In this document: one piece after another, positions 8,951 through 18,067 of the stretch
Layout of the letters: every line of letters starts with the position of its first letter
Position numbering within the stretch: the stretch's first letter is position 1
NCBI GenBank assembly: GCA_903861145.1
Contig: CAIOTH010000113.1
Coordinates: forward strand, 1 to 64,000
Direction of reading: 5' to 3'
Origin: an uncultured Bacteroidota bacterium
GTDB taxonomy: Bacteria; Bacteroidota; Bacteroidia; Chitinophagales; LD1
DNA: 64,000 nucleotides
The notes under the pieces: generated by a model
Database searches by the model: none
What the model saw: only the letters and a program-made list of their open reading frames with translations
Told to the model about the DNA's origin: nothing
Made by a program: the position numbers and the translations under genes

Positions 8951-9768
8951 ACCAATACCTTAGCCAATAAATCTGCCGAAGTTACGACAGGGTGATTGTA
9001 ATGAATTTGTTCAAATACTTCTGCGTCCGGGTCGGCTCCGTTAGCTATTGTTTTCAGCTCCCGCAAAAATGCATCTTCATGCAAACAGAATGCCTTTACC
9101 ATTTTTTCTTGCTCATTATTTATGGCCTGAAAATACGTGAAGTTTGCACTTTCGGGCAAAACAATGGAGGTTACAATAGTGCGATGTCGATTACTGTTAT
9201 TGGGATAGGAGCCGTGAAAAACCGCCGGATGAAAAAGCAGCACATCTCCTTTTCTCATCGTTACCTTATGCAGTTTATTATCCGGCAATTCGGATGATGA
9301 AATGCGCGCCGTTGGCAAACTGAAACTTCGCAAATTATTGAACCAGGTATGGCTACGTGGTAGCAAAAATATGGCGCCATTATTTTCATCTACGTCGCAC
9401 AATGGCATCCACAGCGTAATTGAATGAAACTTATGTTCATCTGTATAACACCAATCCTGGTGCAATAATAGTTCGCTCGCGGTATTTGCCGGTTTTGTCA
9501 AAAATGATTCGTTAAGAGATTTGTAACCTGTTAGATACTCCTTGTAAAAGGGATTTAAATATCCCGTTATTTTATCCTTTATCCGTCTGTTATTCTCTAA
9601 ATCGTTAGCAATTAAGCTATAATAAAAATCAGTGCCAATACCCGAGAGATAGGGCTTAATAAACTGCTCTATCACATCTATCACATTTTCAAGGCCGGCC
9701 TCAATCACTACATATCCCAATTCGTTGAATTGTGCTTGATGAATGGAGGACTTGAAAATGTCTTTCAT
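8947..9768 (-). CDS. PhyH-family oxygenase 3, coupled to wzt
   Basis: 273 residues. His103 and Asp105 (LLHQDW), His185 and Arg196 complete the Fe(II)/2-oxoglutarate site, and SITLWMPLCDVDENNGA is the family core strand. It lacks the long C-terminal tail of the array members and ends soon after the fold. Its stop codon overlaps the wzt start (ATGA type), so the oxygenase and the export ATPase are probably made from one mRNA in a fixed ratio. This is the strongest contextual link in the window between a PhyH enzyme and glycan export. Confidence 0.85.
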   Translation of the reverse strand: MKDIFKSSIHQAQFNELGYVVIEAGLENVIDVIEQFIKPYLSGIGTDFYYSLIANDLENNRRIKDKITGYLNPFYKEYLTGYKSLNESFLTKPANTASELLLHQDWCYTDEHKFHSITLWMPLCDVDENNGAIFLLPRSHTWFNNLRSFSLPTARISSSELPDNKLHKVTMRKGDVLLFHPAVFHGSYPNNSNRHRTIVTSIVLPESANFTYFQAINNEQEKMVKAFCLHEDAFLRELKTIANGADPDAEVFEQIHYNHPVVTSADLLAKVLV

Positions 9769-9778
9769 AAATTAATAA

Positions 9779-9928
9779 GTAAACCTGGTGCCATTGGCAA
9801 ACCTTGAGCTGAACGGGTTGAAAGATACATCAGTTGCCGAAATTTTTAGTGAGTATGAGTTTTTAATTTTAGGAAGACGAAATCCGGAAGTCGCGTCTTT
9901 GTTAGAGCAACATAGTTGGTTTTATTAG
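9779..9928 (+). pseudogene. Possible 3' remnant of a coding sequence
   Basis: An open frame of 49 codons closed by TAG at 9926. It has no ATG, only GTG 9788 or TTG 9794. The amino-acid content looks like the tail of a real globular protein (for example EIFSEYEFLILGRRNPEV and LLEQHSWFY) rather than random translation. It sits exactly between the inverted wzt-PhyH pair and the cytochrome gene, so it could be the end of a gene destroyed when that pair was inserted. It could also be a short functional ORF or chance. I do not recognise the family. Confidence 0.25.
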
Positions 9929-9957
9929 CAATAAATGTTTCGGTTTTGCTGAACTGT

Positions 9958-9965
9958 TAAGTTTG
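9958..9965 (+). promoter_or_regulatory. Candidate -7 element for the cytochrome/monooxygenase gene
   Basis: TAAGTTTG fits TAnnTTTG and lies 48 bases before ATG 10014, leaving a leader of about 40 bases. A TTTC at 9938-9941, 16 bases upstream, is an imperfect -33 element. If real, the gene has its own promoter and is not dependent on the redoxin gene 2.4 kb away. Confidence 0.35.
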
Positions 9966-10013
9966 CGCTACCTATGCATGCAATAAAGAATTTCGTTGCT
10001 TTAATTTGCTTTA

Positions 10014-11387
10014 ATGGCCTCGCCCGCATTTTTCAATTTTTCTGTCAGCCGCCATTTAAATTGCTTTCGCGCAATAACAAAGTTTGCCTTTTTAATTGTA
10101 TTGGCAACTTTATTGTACTCCTGCAACCCCGATAAACGCGGACCTTCAGGCCGCCCTAACTCCGGCCAAGTCGATACATCAATATCCTATTACCATCAAA
10201 TAGCGGCAATTATTGCCACACGCTGCTTGAGTTGCCACAGTGAAAAGGGACCGGGCCCAATAAATCTTGCCTCGTACGCCAACGTAAGTTTTAACGCTGA
10301 AATGATAAGGTACGTAATAAACCGGCGCATTATGCCACCATGGTTGGCAGATGAGCATGGCTGGGATTTTGCAAACAAAAGAGTGCTTTCAAAACAGGAA
10401 ATTGGAACCATTAACAAATGGATTGATAATGGCTTGTATAAGGGAGATAGTATAGCTGGTGTTTCCCAGGCAAAACGTTTAATTACTGAAGGTCCGAAAC
10501 CGGATATAGTATTACACATGGATAAGCATTTCTTTATTAAGGGAGATAATAAAGAAAGTTTTCAAAAGGCTACTTTCAAATTCGAAAGCGATTCATTATT
10601 CCCGGTATGCGCAGTTGAAATTGTGTCAAAGCAACTGAAGGTAGCTCATCATGCCTCGTACGCCATAAAAGGTATAAGTAAATTCAGCCGCTCGGCTGAA
10701 GAGTTTTTATTGGGCAACGATTTATTCCATGATTCAAGTGTTGTAATGATTGGCGGTTGGGCGCCCGGTGCCGGGGCAACAAGGTTTCCTGAGGGATTTG
10801 GTTTCTTCCTTCCTAAAAAGGGCGAGGTTGATTTAGAGTTTCATTACGGCCCATCGCCGGTTGATTTAACCGACAGTATTGAGGTGGATATTTATACGGC
10901 AAGAAAACCTATTACGCGCAGCTGCACCTTTATAAGTATTTCTAATGGTGATAGTATATGCCGTTTGAGCCCTCCGCTTTTCGAAATTCAGCCCAATAGC
11001 TTTCAAAAATTTACGCTGCAGTACACGGTAAAAAAGGATTTTACTGTTTTGGCAGTTGGGCCACATATGCATTACCTGGGCAAAAGTTATCATGCATCCG
11101 TAATTGCACCCGACGGACAGGAGTCTTCAATCATTAATTTAGCTCACTGGAATTTTAGCTGGCAGGACCAGTATCTGTGCCAAACATTCCATCATATCGA
11201 AAAAGGTTCTGTATTAAAAGTGGAGGCTGAGTTTGATAACACTAAAGATAACTTGCGAAACCCTAGTAATCCGCCAAAACTGGTACGTTCCGGATGGGAA
11301 AGCAAGAGCGAAATGCTTGTTTTTATTTTGCTTGTAACCCAATACAAACTCGGTGACGAAACTATAAGATGGAATAGCGAATTTTAG
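10014..11387 (+). CDS. Cytochrome c / PHM-type copper monooxygenase lipoprotein
   Basis: 457 residues. A membrane-anchoring N-terminus has a lipobox Cys37 (LLYSC). The haem site is Cys71xxCys74His75, with RIMPPW (Met106) as likely axial ligand. The rest matches copper type II ascorbate-dependent monooxygenases: His212-His213 and His277 correspond to the CuH site, and His351, His353 and Met434 to the CuM site of peptidylglycine hydroxylating monooxygenase. The 64-residue spacing from His213 to His277 equals that of the rat enzyme (108 to 172). Related bacterial proteins carry an N-terminal redoxin; here that part is the gene at 7044. Likely an extracytoplasmic C-H oxidising enzyme with a built-in electron carrier; substrate unknown. 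Confidence 0.75.
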   Translation: MASPAFFNFSVSRHLNCFRAITKFAFLIVLATLLYSCNPDKRGPSGRPNSGQVDTSISYYHQIAAIIATRCLSCHSEKGPGPINLASYANVSFNAEMIRYVINRRIMPPWLADEHGWDFANKRVLSKQEIGTINKWIDNGLYKGDSIAGVSQAKRLITEGPKPDIVLHMDKHFFIKGDNKESFQKATFKFESDSLFPVCAVEIVSKQLKVAHHASYAIKGISKFSRSAEEFLLGNDLFHDSSVVMIGGWAPGAGATRFPEGFGFFLPKKGEVDLEFHYGPSPVDLTDSIEVDIYTARKPITRSCTFISISNGDSICRLSPPLFEIQPNSFQKFTLQYTVKKDFTVLAVGPHMHYLGKSYHASVIAPDGQESSIINLAHWNFSWQDQYLCQTFHHIEKGSVLKVEAEFDNTKDNLRNPSNPPKLVRSGWESKSEMLVFILLVTQYKLGDETIRWNSEF

Positions 11388-11389
11388 AG

Positions 11390-12538
11390 TTATTGTATTG
11401 CTTTGTCGTTTATAAGACGCGTATATAATCCATAGTCGCCATAGTCGTAACGGGCATCGGTGCTCAAAATAATTACCAGGTCAAATTGTCCCAGTGCGCT
11501 TTTCAAGTCAATGGTTGCAAGATCGTTGCCCTCTTTCATAATATCCGAAAAATCTTTTGCTGACCGCATATAAAACCAATATCTGCTGGCAGAATCAAAA
11601 ATTTGTATGGGTAGTTTTGTAAAGCCAAATACAAAAGTGTAGCTATCGCCAATAAAGAGAATTTTGGGCTTGCGAATATCGCCTGAATTTGCGTTTATGC
11701 AAACCGGTGCCGGTGTGGCCAAAGTATCCATTGGCCTGATCCTAAATATATTCATTGCTACAGCAAGGTCGTCATCAGGATATTTAGGTTCGCTTGAAAT
11801 AGTTACATGGCTTAGGTCTATCTTTAAAGGAGCAAATTGCAGAATAGAGGCCACCTTTTTGTAGATAGTATCCAATGCCACCGCAGCGCCATATGTGGTC
11901 CAGTGTAACCCCTGTTTAGGAAATAAAGGATAGGATGATGTTGTAGCTATTTTATCAAAGTACGTGGATAGGTTAATGTAATCCACTTGATGTGCCTCGA
12001 GCCGGTTACCCAATAACTCGTATCCGGTAATACTTCTTTTCAATGCCTTGTACTCATAGGGTAAATAAACCTGGTCAAAGCTGGTTTTACCGGGAGCCAT
12101 AACATATAACAACGGTATATTTCGCGCCGCAAGATATTTCTGCAACATAACAATTGTATCTGTTCTTCGACACAGTAATGCCGAATCAAAAGTTTGGCCT
12201 ATAAAACTTTTCATGCTTTCATCTAAAAAAAGATACCCGCCTTTACCATAAACAGTTGTTCCATGCGCAAGGTGGAAACACGAATAATCAATTTGATTTC
12301 TTAGGCGTACCAATAATGGCCTAAACCCCGCAGTTGCGTTAAACCAACTTACAACCGAATCCTGGTAGCTGCTTTCAAGAAAGGCTTTAAATGTTGGTTC
12401 GGGCAAAGCCGAAGCATCGGGAACTTTTACAAGGGCAAAGCTTGCTTCGGATATAAACTGAAATCTCCTTTGCAATGCCGGCACCAAAAGAAGTAGCACG
12501 AAAAGGCCCACCAGGAAATATTTATACTTTGTTCCCAT
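11390..12538 (-). CDS. AlgX/AlgJ-like SGNH acyltransferase-type protein
   Basis: 382 residues with one N-terminal membrane segment (about 8-22) and an extracytoplasmic body. GDSYTF with Ser299 is the SGNH nucleophile block, and GLHWTTYG with His212 lies ahead of it, the circularly arranged order seen in AlgJ/AlgX alginate O-acetylation proteins. In AlgX an Asp stands two residues before the His; here that position is Gly210, so the triad may use another acid. The gene directly follows the MBOAT gene (3 bases apart), the usual pairing in which MBOAT passes acyl groups across the membrane and the SGNH partner places them on the glycan. Confidence 0.75.
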   Translation of the reverse strand: MGTKYKYFLVGLFVLLLLVPALQRRFQFISEASFALVKVPDASALPEPTFKAFLESSYQDSVVSWFNATAGFRPLLVRLRNQIDYSCFHLAHGTTVYGKGGYLFLDESMKSFIGQTFDSALLCRRTDTIVMLQKYLAARNIPLLYVMAPGKTSFDQVYLPYEYKALKRSITGYELLGNRLEAHQVDYINLSTYFDKIATTSSYPLFPKQGLHWTTYGAAVALDTIYKKVASILQFAPLKIDLSHVTISSEPKYPDDDLAVAMNIFRIRPMDTLATPAPVCINANSGDIRKPKILFIGDSYTFVFGFTKLPIQIFDSASRYWFYMRSAKDFSDIMKEGNDLATIDLKSALGQFDLVIILSTDARYDYGDYGLYTRLINDKAIQ

Positions 12539-12541
12539 GGC

Positions 12542-13972
12542 CTAAAACTTATAATACATAAAGGGTTTAAAATCGGTTGATACTATTTCGGCAAGGCAAA
12601 GCCCAAAAAGAATAATACATAAAAGCATTTTTGAAGTAACAACCAGGGCAGACGAGTCGCTTACATCGAAAAATTGGTTTAGCCATTTTCGGATAGATTG
12701 ATTAACCCCTACGAACGAGAAAAAGATTGCAATTGCGATATAAAAAATAAATCTATTGGTGGGGTACAAACCCGGCGTTAGGGCCATACCATGAAAAGAG
12801 AATATTTTCTCTACTATTCTAAACGCCAGCTTTACATCATGAATTTTGAAGAACACCACACCAATCATAAACGAAATAAAAACGTAACCGATTCTAACTA
12901 CAGATGGAACTTTCTCCAAAAACTTCAACAAAAATAAAGCCTCCAACACCACTATAAAGCCGCACCAGGCTCCCCAACAAAAATCCGACCAGGTAGCCGC
13001 ATGCCAAAAGCCACATACAACAAAAACAAACCAAATATTGAAATAGGGCATTATGCCCCTTCCTCTGTTTCCTCCTATGGGTATGTACAAGTAATCTCTT
13101 AGCCAGTGGCCTAGTGTAATGTTCCATCGCCGCCAAAGCTCGGCAAAGCTTTTTGCCGAAAAAGGAAAGTCAAAATTGGTTGGAAAATCAAAGCCTAGTA
13201 ATTTGCCAATTCCAATAGCCATATCCGAGTAGCCGGCAAAATCAAAGTATAGTTGAAAGTTAGCAGCAATGGCCGCTAACCAACAATCCAGCGAACTTAA
13301 ATGATCTGGATTGGTAGCGTACACGTGGTCAATTTGAACACCAAGGGTATCGGCTATTAGTACCTTTTTGGCTAAGCCAATAAAAAAAAGTAAAAAGCCC
13401 TGCAACCTGTAATCATTATTTAGCTTTTGGCGCCTGTCTATTAAATCATCGGCCAGTGCACCATAGGTAACTATAGGCCCTGCGGTAATATGCGAGAACA
13501 AAAAGACAAACAATGCGTAGTCAGTAAATTTCTTTAACGGTGGATTTTTACCCCGGTATATATCAATGGTGTAACTCATTTCCTGAAAAGAGAAAAAGGA
13601 AATGCCCAGTGGAAGCGCCACTCTTACAAAATTGTTTTCATGCAGCCCAAGTGCCGTAAATATTACGTTCACATTATCAACAAAAAAGTTGAAGTATTTG
13701 AAATAGAATAAAAATGAAAGGTTCAATACCAAAGACGCAATCAGGTACCCCTTGCGCTTTTTACCGGTGCTTTCGTAAATCTTATCACCCAGCCAAAAAT
13801 CGATAATTAGAATGCCGAGTATAAGGAAAACAAATTTGGGGGCGCCCCATGCATAAAATAAAATGCTTGCAGCAAAGGCCATTAGGTTTTTAAACCGGGG
13901 TGGCGTTAAAAAGTACAGGATTAAAAAAACCGGAAAGAAATAAAGTAGAAAAAGGCTGGTGTTAAACGACAT
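12542..13972 (-). CDS. MBOAT O-acyltransferase (AlgI-like) 1
   Basis: 476 residues with about ten membrane segments. The AlgI/PatA signature is clear: FDFAGYSDMAIG (244-255), ELWRRWN (278-284), RDYLYIPIGGNRGRG and CGFWHAATW with the catalytic His324. Members move acyl groups from a cytoplasmic donor across the membrane to an extracytoplasmic glycan. In most relatives the residue after WRRW is His; here it is Asn284, whereas the second MBOAT of this window (52552) has the His. Operon with the SGNH partner downstream. Acetyl transfer is the default guess. Confidence 0.88.
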   Translation of the reverse strand: MSFNTSLFLLYFFPVFLILYFLTPPRFKNLMAFAASILFYAWGAPKFVFLILGILIIDFWLGDKIYESTGKKRKGYLIASLVLNLSFLFYFKYFNFFVDNVNVIFTALGLHENNFVRVALPLGISFFSFQEMSYTIDIYRGKNPPLKKFTDYALFVFLFSHITAGPIVTYGALADDLIDRRQKLNNDYRLQGFLLFFIGLAKKVLIADTLGVQIDHVYATNPDHLSSLDCWLAAIAANFQLYFDFAGYSDMAIGIGKLLGFDFPTNFDFPFSAKSFAELWRRWNITLGHWLRDYLYIPIGGNRGRGIMPYFNIWFVFVVCGFWHAATWSDFCWGAWCGFIVVLEALFLLKFLEKVPSVVRIGYVFISFMIGVVFFKIHDVKLAFRIVEKIFSFHGMALTPGLYPTNRFIFYIAIAIFFSFVGVNQSIRKWLNQFFDVSDSSALVVTSKMLLCIILFGLCLAEIVSTDFKPFMYYKF

Positions 13973-14045
13973 CTATAATTTGTGTTTAGCAATACTTGCT
14001 AAATATACTGTTTTCGAAAAATTCGACACCTCATTCTAAAATGAC

Positions 14046-16844
14046 TTATCGTTTAAGTTGCTTAAGTATTTGACTTGCAGTTTGGTTTGACGGGTCAATG
14101 GCCAATGCTTTATTGGCCCAAAGTGCTGCACTATCAGGCTTATTTAAGTTAAGATATACGTTGCCGATATTAACATAAGCAGCCGTGTTTAATGGAATAT
14201 TTTCTATCCCAAGTTGATTGACGGCAATTGATTTATAAAAATTATGAAGTTGAAAGTAACTATAGCTTAGGCTGCTGTATCCCCTATAATCTGTGGGCCG
14301 GTTCTTTATAGCATATTCAAGAAACGGAATAGCAGCCTGATATTCACCTCGTGCCAAATAAATATCGGCTATGTTGAAGGTTATTTCAATGAACGAAGGC
14401 TTTATCTTATTGGCCTTTAAAAACCAAACCAGTGCGCTATCGGGCTTATTGAGCACTAAGTACATCCGTCCTAAATCGTAATTAGCATTAAAAAAGCCGG
14501 GGTTTATTTCAACTGCCTTTTTTAAATGCACTACGGCTTCTTCTCTCAAATCCTTTTGTTCAATGGCGTCGTTAATATTCGTTGACCGGTGTATAAGATG
14601 TATAGCCAACAGGTTATTGGCTTGTGCAGATTCGCTGACATACAAAATATCATGCCGGAATAAGGTCAGGTCATCCTTCCAATTAAAATTGCGCGAAAAA
14701 GTAATGCCGCTATATAGAATCAGAATAACCACAAACACCACTTTTGGAACCGTGGCTACAGATGAAAACTGCTTAATAGCTAACTTGTTGTCAAACCGGA
14801 ATAGCATAAATAATAATGCGCCCAAAACGATGCTCCAACCCAATGTTGGAATAAACATAAACCTTTCAGCCACCAGCCCGGGTACGGGATAGAAAAAACC
14901 TGAAAAAACGGCAAGAGAGGATAAATAAATAAGTAAGCCAATACTCAACAATTTGTTTTTGCCGATTAGCACGATTGCCAAAAAGCCCAACGCTCCAAAA
15001 ATCAACAAACCAATTAGCGGCATCGCCTCAGTTATTGTTTCGGGTTTAATAAATCTGTAACCATAGTAAAAAGCCATGGGGTAGGGCAAAATTGTTTTAC
15101 TAAAATAATGGGCCATTACCTCCAGCGAAGTACCTATTCGTATGTTTAGTGGGTCTTGGTTAGAAACCGGCTGTTCTGCATAATCAAGCGGCCTCTGCTG
15201 TTTAGCTTCAATGAATCTGGGATCCAGTTTATTAACGGTATTCGTTATCTTGTTTTGAGCCTCAACTACATTGAGTGGCGAGTGATGGCCCTGGTAAAAT
15301 AACAGAACGCCGATTGCCATAACAACCATGCCGTTTACCAGGTGGCGGGTGCCTTTTTTAAAAATAAGCAGCAACATTAATGCAGTAACCAACAACGATG
15401 CTATTCCTATTGGACTTAATAGTTCATGGGCATTTAACAGGTTGCCAAATTGTAAGTGCTTAAAAAAATTGTGAACCATCATTGTTTGCCAAAGTATTGC
15501 CGGCCAACCAATAATTTTTAGCATAACCAGTCCAAACAACCTATCGGGCAAAACAATAAACTCTTTAAATTGAAGCGCCAGCAATGCGTAAATAACATAA
15601 ATTACGCTGGTAGGAATTAACAGCTTTCGGTTGCCAAAAAAAATATTATAAATAAGCACGGTTGAAACGAGCTCGCTATACAAGGTTTTGCCCCAAACAT
15701 ATTTTACGGGTGCAAAAGCAAGGCATGCAAAAAGTATTACGGTAGCCCACCACCGTATTGGCTCTTCTCCTCTCCAAATTAAAAAGCCCAAAACAAAGGC
15801 CGCTATCAAAACCGCGGGGGAAAAAGCAAAATAAACACCCAAAAAATACGCACCCCCCGTAGCCAGGGTTATCGCTATTGGCTTAAAACTAAAAATAGCG
15901 ACATCCGGTTTTATCCCAACAAAAAAATCCTTAAATCCCCGCGCCGATAAAACCGGGCTGAAACGGCTTAAATAGTTGTCCTGCCCTTTGCTCAAAAGTT
16001 TAAGCCTGCTAAGTTTCTCTTGAATAAATGTTGAATCGTGACAGACGAACACATAAAAAACCAGGAGGGCAATTATTAACAGCAGGCCCCCGATTAGTTT
16101 ATGCCATAAATCCATGTTTATTGACCACATCCCCGGAATGAGTAATAAAAGGCTTATAAGGATTATTTGCGCAAAGCTGGCTTCGGTAAAGAAAATTGCA
16201 ACTAAAGGGATTATCACAACAAAACTTATTGCGGTGTTTTTACTCAACAACGCCAACACAAAACAAACCGGAATCAGCAAAAACGGCCATTTTTTACCAC
16301 CGGTTAAAGCTCGAAATGCGAAATGAGTAGAAAACAAAGCAAAAAGCAGGCTCAATATTTCATCGCGGTTCTTTATGCTACATACCACTTCTGTATGCGT
16401 TGGGCTGGCCACAAAAAAAAGTGTAATGCATATGCTTAGCAATTGGCCCCGACCCGGTATTATTGAGTAAAGCACCCGGTACAAAGCCACGCAACAAAGT
16501 GCATACAGCAGCAAATTGAAAAAATGACTAACGTGCGGGTTATCCCCCAAAAACTGGTGTTCAATAGCAAAGCTTGAAAGCACCACCGGCCTATATTCGT
16601 AGCTATAACCGGCATCGTCAGTATAATATGGAGAAGAAAATATTTCCGGAATGGCAGAAATTCCTTGTGATGTAAGTTTATGCCCTCTGGTTACCAGCTC
16701 ATCATCCAGGTTATAATTGTTGAAGATTGAGTTGGCATAAAGCAAAAAGGCAAAGCAAAAAATGATAGCCTCGGGCAAATGCTTGCCGAAAAAAGAAGGA
16801 CCTTCTACCCGTTTATTCTGCTTACTGCCTCCGGCGTTTTTCAC
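14046..16844 (-). CDS. TMTC-like GT-C membrane glycosyltransferase with TPR tail
   Basis: 932 residues, GTG start at 16844 (no ATG is available before the conserved N-terminus). A first membrane segment (28-40) is followed by the acidic loop NNYNLDDELV, whose Asp47-Asp48 pair is the GT-C active-site type. About 14 further hydrophobic segments follow up to residue 700. The C-terminal 200 residues are tetratricopeptide repeats (repeats of YDLGRMYLVLNKPDSALVW type). The layout resembles TMTC protein O-mannosyltransferases and their bacterial relatives, which use polyprenyl-phosphate sugars. Role in glycoprotein or glycan decoration at the periplasmic face is inferred. Confidence 0.7.
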   Translation of the reverse strand: MKNAGGSKQNKRVEGPSFFGKHLPEAIIFCFAFLLYANSIFNNYNLDDELVTRGHKLTSQGISAIPEIFSSPYYTDDAGYSYEYRPVVLSSFAIEHQFLGDNPHVSHFFNLLLYALCCVALYRVLYSIIPGRGQLLSICITLFFVASPTHTEVVCSIKNRDEILSLLFALFSTHFAFRALTGGKKWPFLLIPVCFVLALLSKNTAISFVVIIPLVAIFFTEASFAQIILISLLLLIPGMWSINMDLWHKLIGGLLLIIALLVFYVFVCHDSTFIQEKLSRLKLLSKGQDNYLSRFSPVLSARGFKDFFVGIKPDVAIFSFKPIAITLATGGAYFLGVYFAFSPAVLIAAFVLGFLIWRGEEPIRWWATVILFACLAFAPVKYVWGKTLYSELVSTVLIYNIFFGNRKLLIPTSVIYVIYALLALQFKEFIVLPDRLFGLVMLKIIGWPAILWQTMMVHNFFKHLQFGNLLNAHELLSPIGIASLLVTALMLLLIFKKGTRHLVNGMVVMAIGVLLFYQGHHSPLNVVEAQNKITNTVNKLDPRFIEAKQQRPLDYAEQPVSNQDPLNIRIGTSLEVMAHYFSKTILPYPMAFYYGYRFIKPETITEAMPLIGLLIFGALGFLAIVLIGKNKLLSIGLLIYLSSLAVFSGFFYPVPGLVAERFMFIPTLGWSIVLGALLFMLFRFDNKLAIKQFSSVATVPKVVFVVILILYSGITFSRNFNWKDDLTLFRHDILYVSESAQANNLLAIHLIHRSTNINDAIEQKDLREEAVVHLKKAVEINPGFFNANYDLGRMYLVLNKPDSALVWFLKANKIKPSFIEITFNIADIYLARGEYQAAIPFLEYAIKNRPTDYRGYSSLSYSYFQLHNFYKSIAVNQLGIENIPLNTAAYVNIGNVYLNLNKPDSAALWANKALAIDPSNQTASQILKQLKR

Positions 16845-16933
16845 AAAGTAACCTTAATAATACTTTACCTTTTTGCAAGATAGTTAAATATGGAAATGTC
16901 GCGCAATCACGAATCGTTCAGTATGGTAAGCAA

Positions 16934-17920
16934 TTAATTTTGAGGTGCGTTTTTTACTATTAGGCGCACGAGGTTTTGAGCATATTTTTTTGAATCAATT
17001 ACACCCGACTTAAACCAACTTAAATAAAGCATTGAATAGGTTAGGCGTTCATACTTATGCCCGCTTTGCGGGTACGATAAATGGTATTCGCTTTTCTTAT
17101 CCGGCAAAACGTTACAATAAAAAGCATCGTCCATCAGGTTTCTCTTTTTATGTAGCTCTGTTTCCGGTATTGCTCTTATTTCGAAAGCACCGGTTTGGCT
17201 TAAATTAAGTGCGGCCCTTTGCTCGGCAATAGAGGGTATACTGTCCTTTCCTGTTTTAACCGGGCCCAGCATACCGTTTTGGCAATCGAGGGCCATGCCG
17301 TACCATTGCTTGTTTTCGCGGTAATATACCAGCGTAACAATGTGGTTTACCTCATCACCGGTTTTGCGCGATAGTTGTGCGGTTTTGCTTATATACTTTT
17401 TGTGCCCGAATGAATCCAGAAAAACCTTTGCCATTTCTGAATGCCCACCGCAATCAAAGGCCCATGCAGCGGTTGAAAGCGAGTCGAACAAGTTCTTGCA
17501 GGTTAAAGCGCGATTGTAATAATTAATGGCCTTGTTAATCTTAGGTTTAGTGCTTATAATAACAGGCTCGCCAATTAACTTATACAGGGTTGCAGTAAAC
17601 GCGGTTAATGATTTTAGCGTTCCGTTTTTTTGCAAGCTCTTTTCAATTTGCTTATAACTAAAAGTTAATCTTCCAAAAACAGGCACAGTGGCACTGCAGG
17701 TTTGGTCTTGCGGGACGTAAACATTTCGCTTTATGGCCAAAGCTACCCGGGCACTATCCAGGTGTTGGGCTTGCCAAAAGGCAGCAAAATCTGCCTTGCT
17801 TAATGGCTTGTTTTTTATATACGCCACAGCGCTATCGCCTACAGCATATATATAATTGTGCGGAACGAGAAAAACCGCCGCAAGTGCTATGATAAGTTTA
17901 ATTATTGGTCTGAAAAACAT
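16934..17920 (-). CDS. Secreted transglutaminase-like protein
   Basis: 328 residues with an N-terminal signal peptide (hydrophobic 6-20, likely cleavage near residue 26). I do not recognise a named family. The segments AFDCGGHSEMAKVFLDSFG (Cys157), NHIVTLVYY (His193) and YGMALDCQNG (Asp212) follow the Cys-His-Asp order and spacing of the transglutaminase-like fold, with the small-helix pattern after the Cys. It could be a protease, amidase or ligase, or an inactive relative. It stands alone on the minus strand with its upstream end facing the SGNH gene at 18068. Confidence 0.45.
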   Translation of the reverse strand: MFFRPIIKLIIALAAVFLVPHNYIYAVGDSAVAYIKNKPLSKADFAAFWQAQHLDSARVALAIKRNVYVPQDQTCSATVPVFGRLTFSYKQIEKSLQKNGTLKSLTAFTATLYKLIGEPVIISTKPKINKAINYYNRALTCKNLFDSLSTAAWAFDCGGHSEMAKVFLDSFGHKKYISKTAQLSRKTGDEVNHIVTLVYYRENKQWYGMALDCQNGMLGPVKTGKDSIPSIAEQRAALNLSQTGAFEIRAIPETELHKKRNLMDDAFYCNVLPDKKSEYHLSYPQSGHKYERLTYSMLYLSWFKSGVIDSKKYAQNLVRLIVKNAPQN

Positions 17921-18067
17921 AGGTTATAAGCCATCAAATTGAGTGGCCTAAGGTAGCCTTATTTTTGAATTAGGTTTACCTACGACCGCGGCCCGTTATT
18001 ATAGTAGTTCAACGCATTTCTGCTATTTTGCGGCCAACACTTCGCTATAAAAACCGAATACTTCGTT

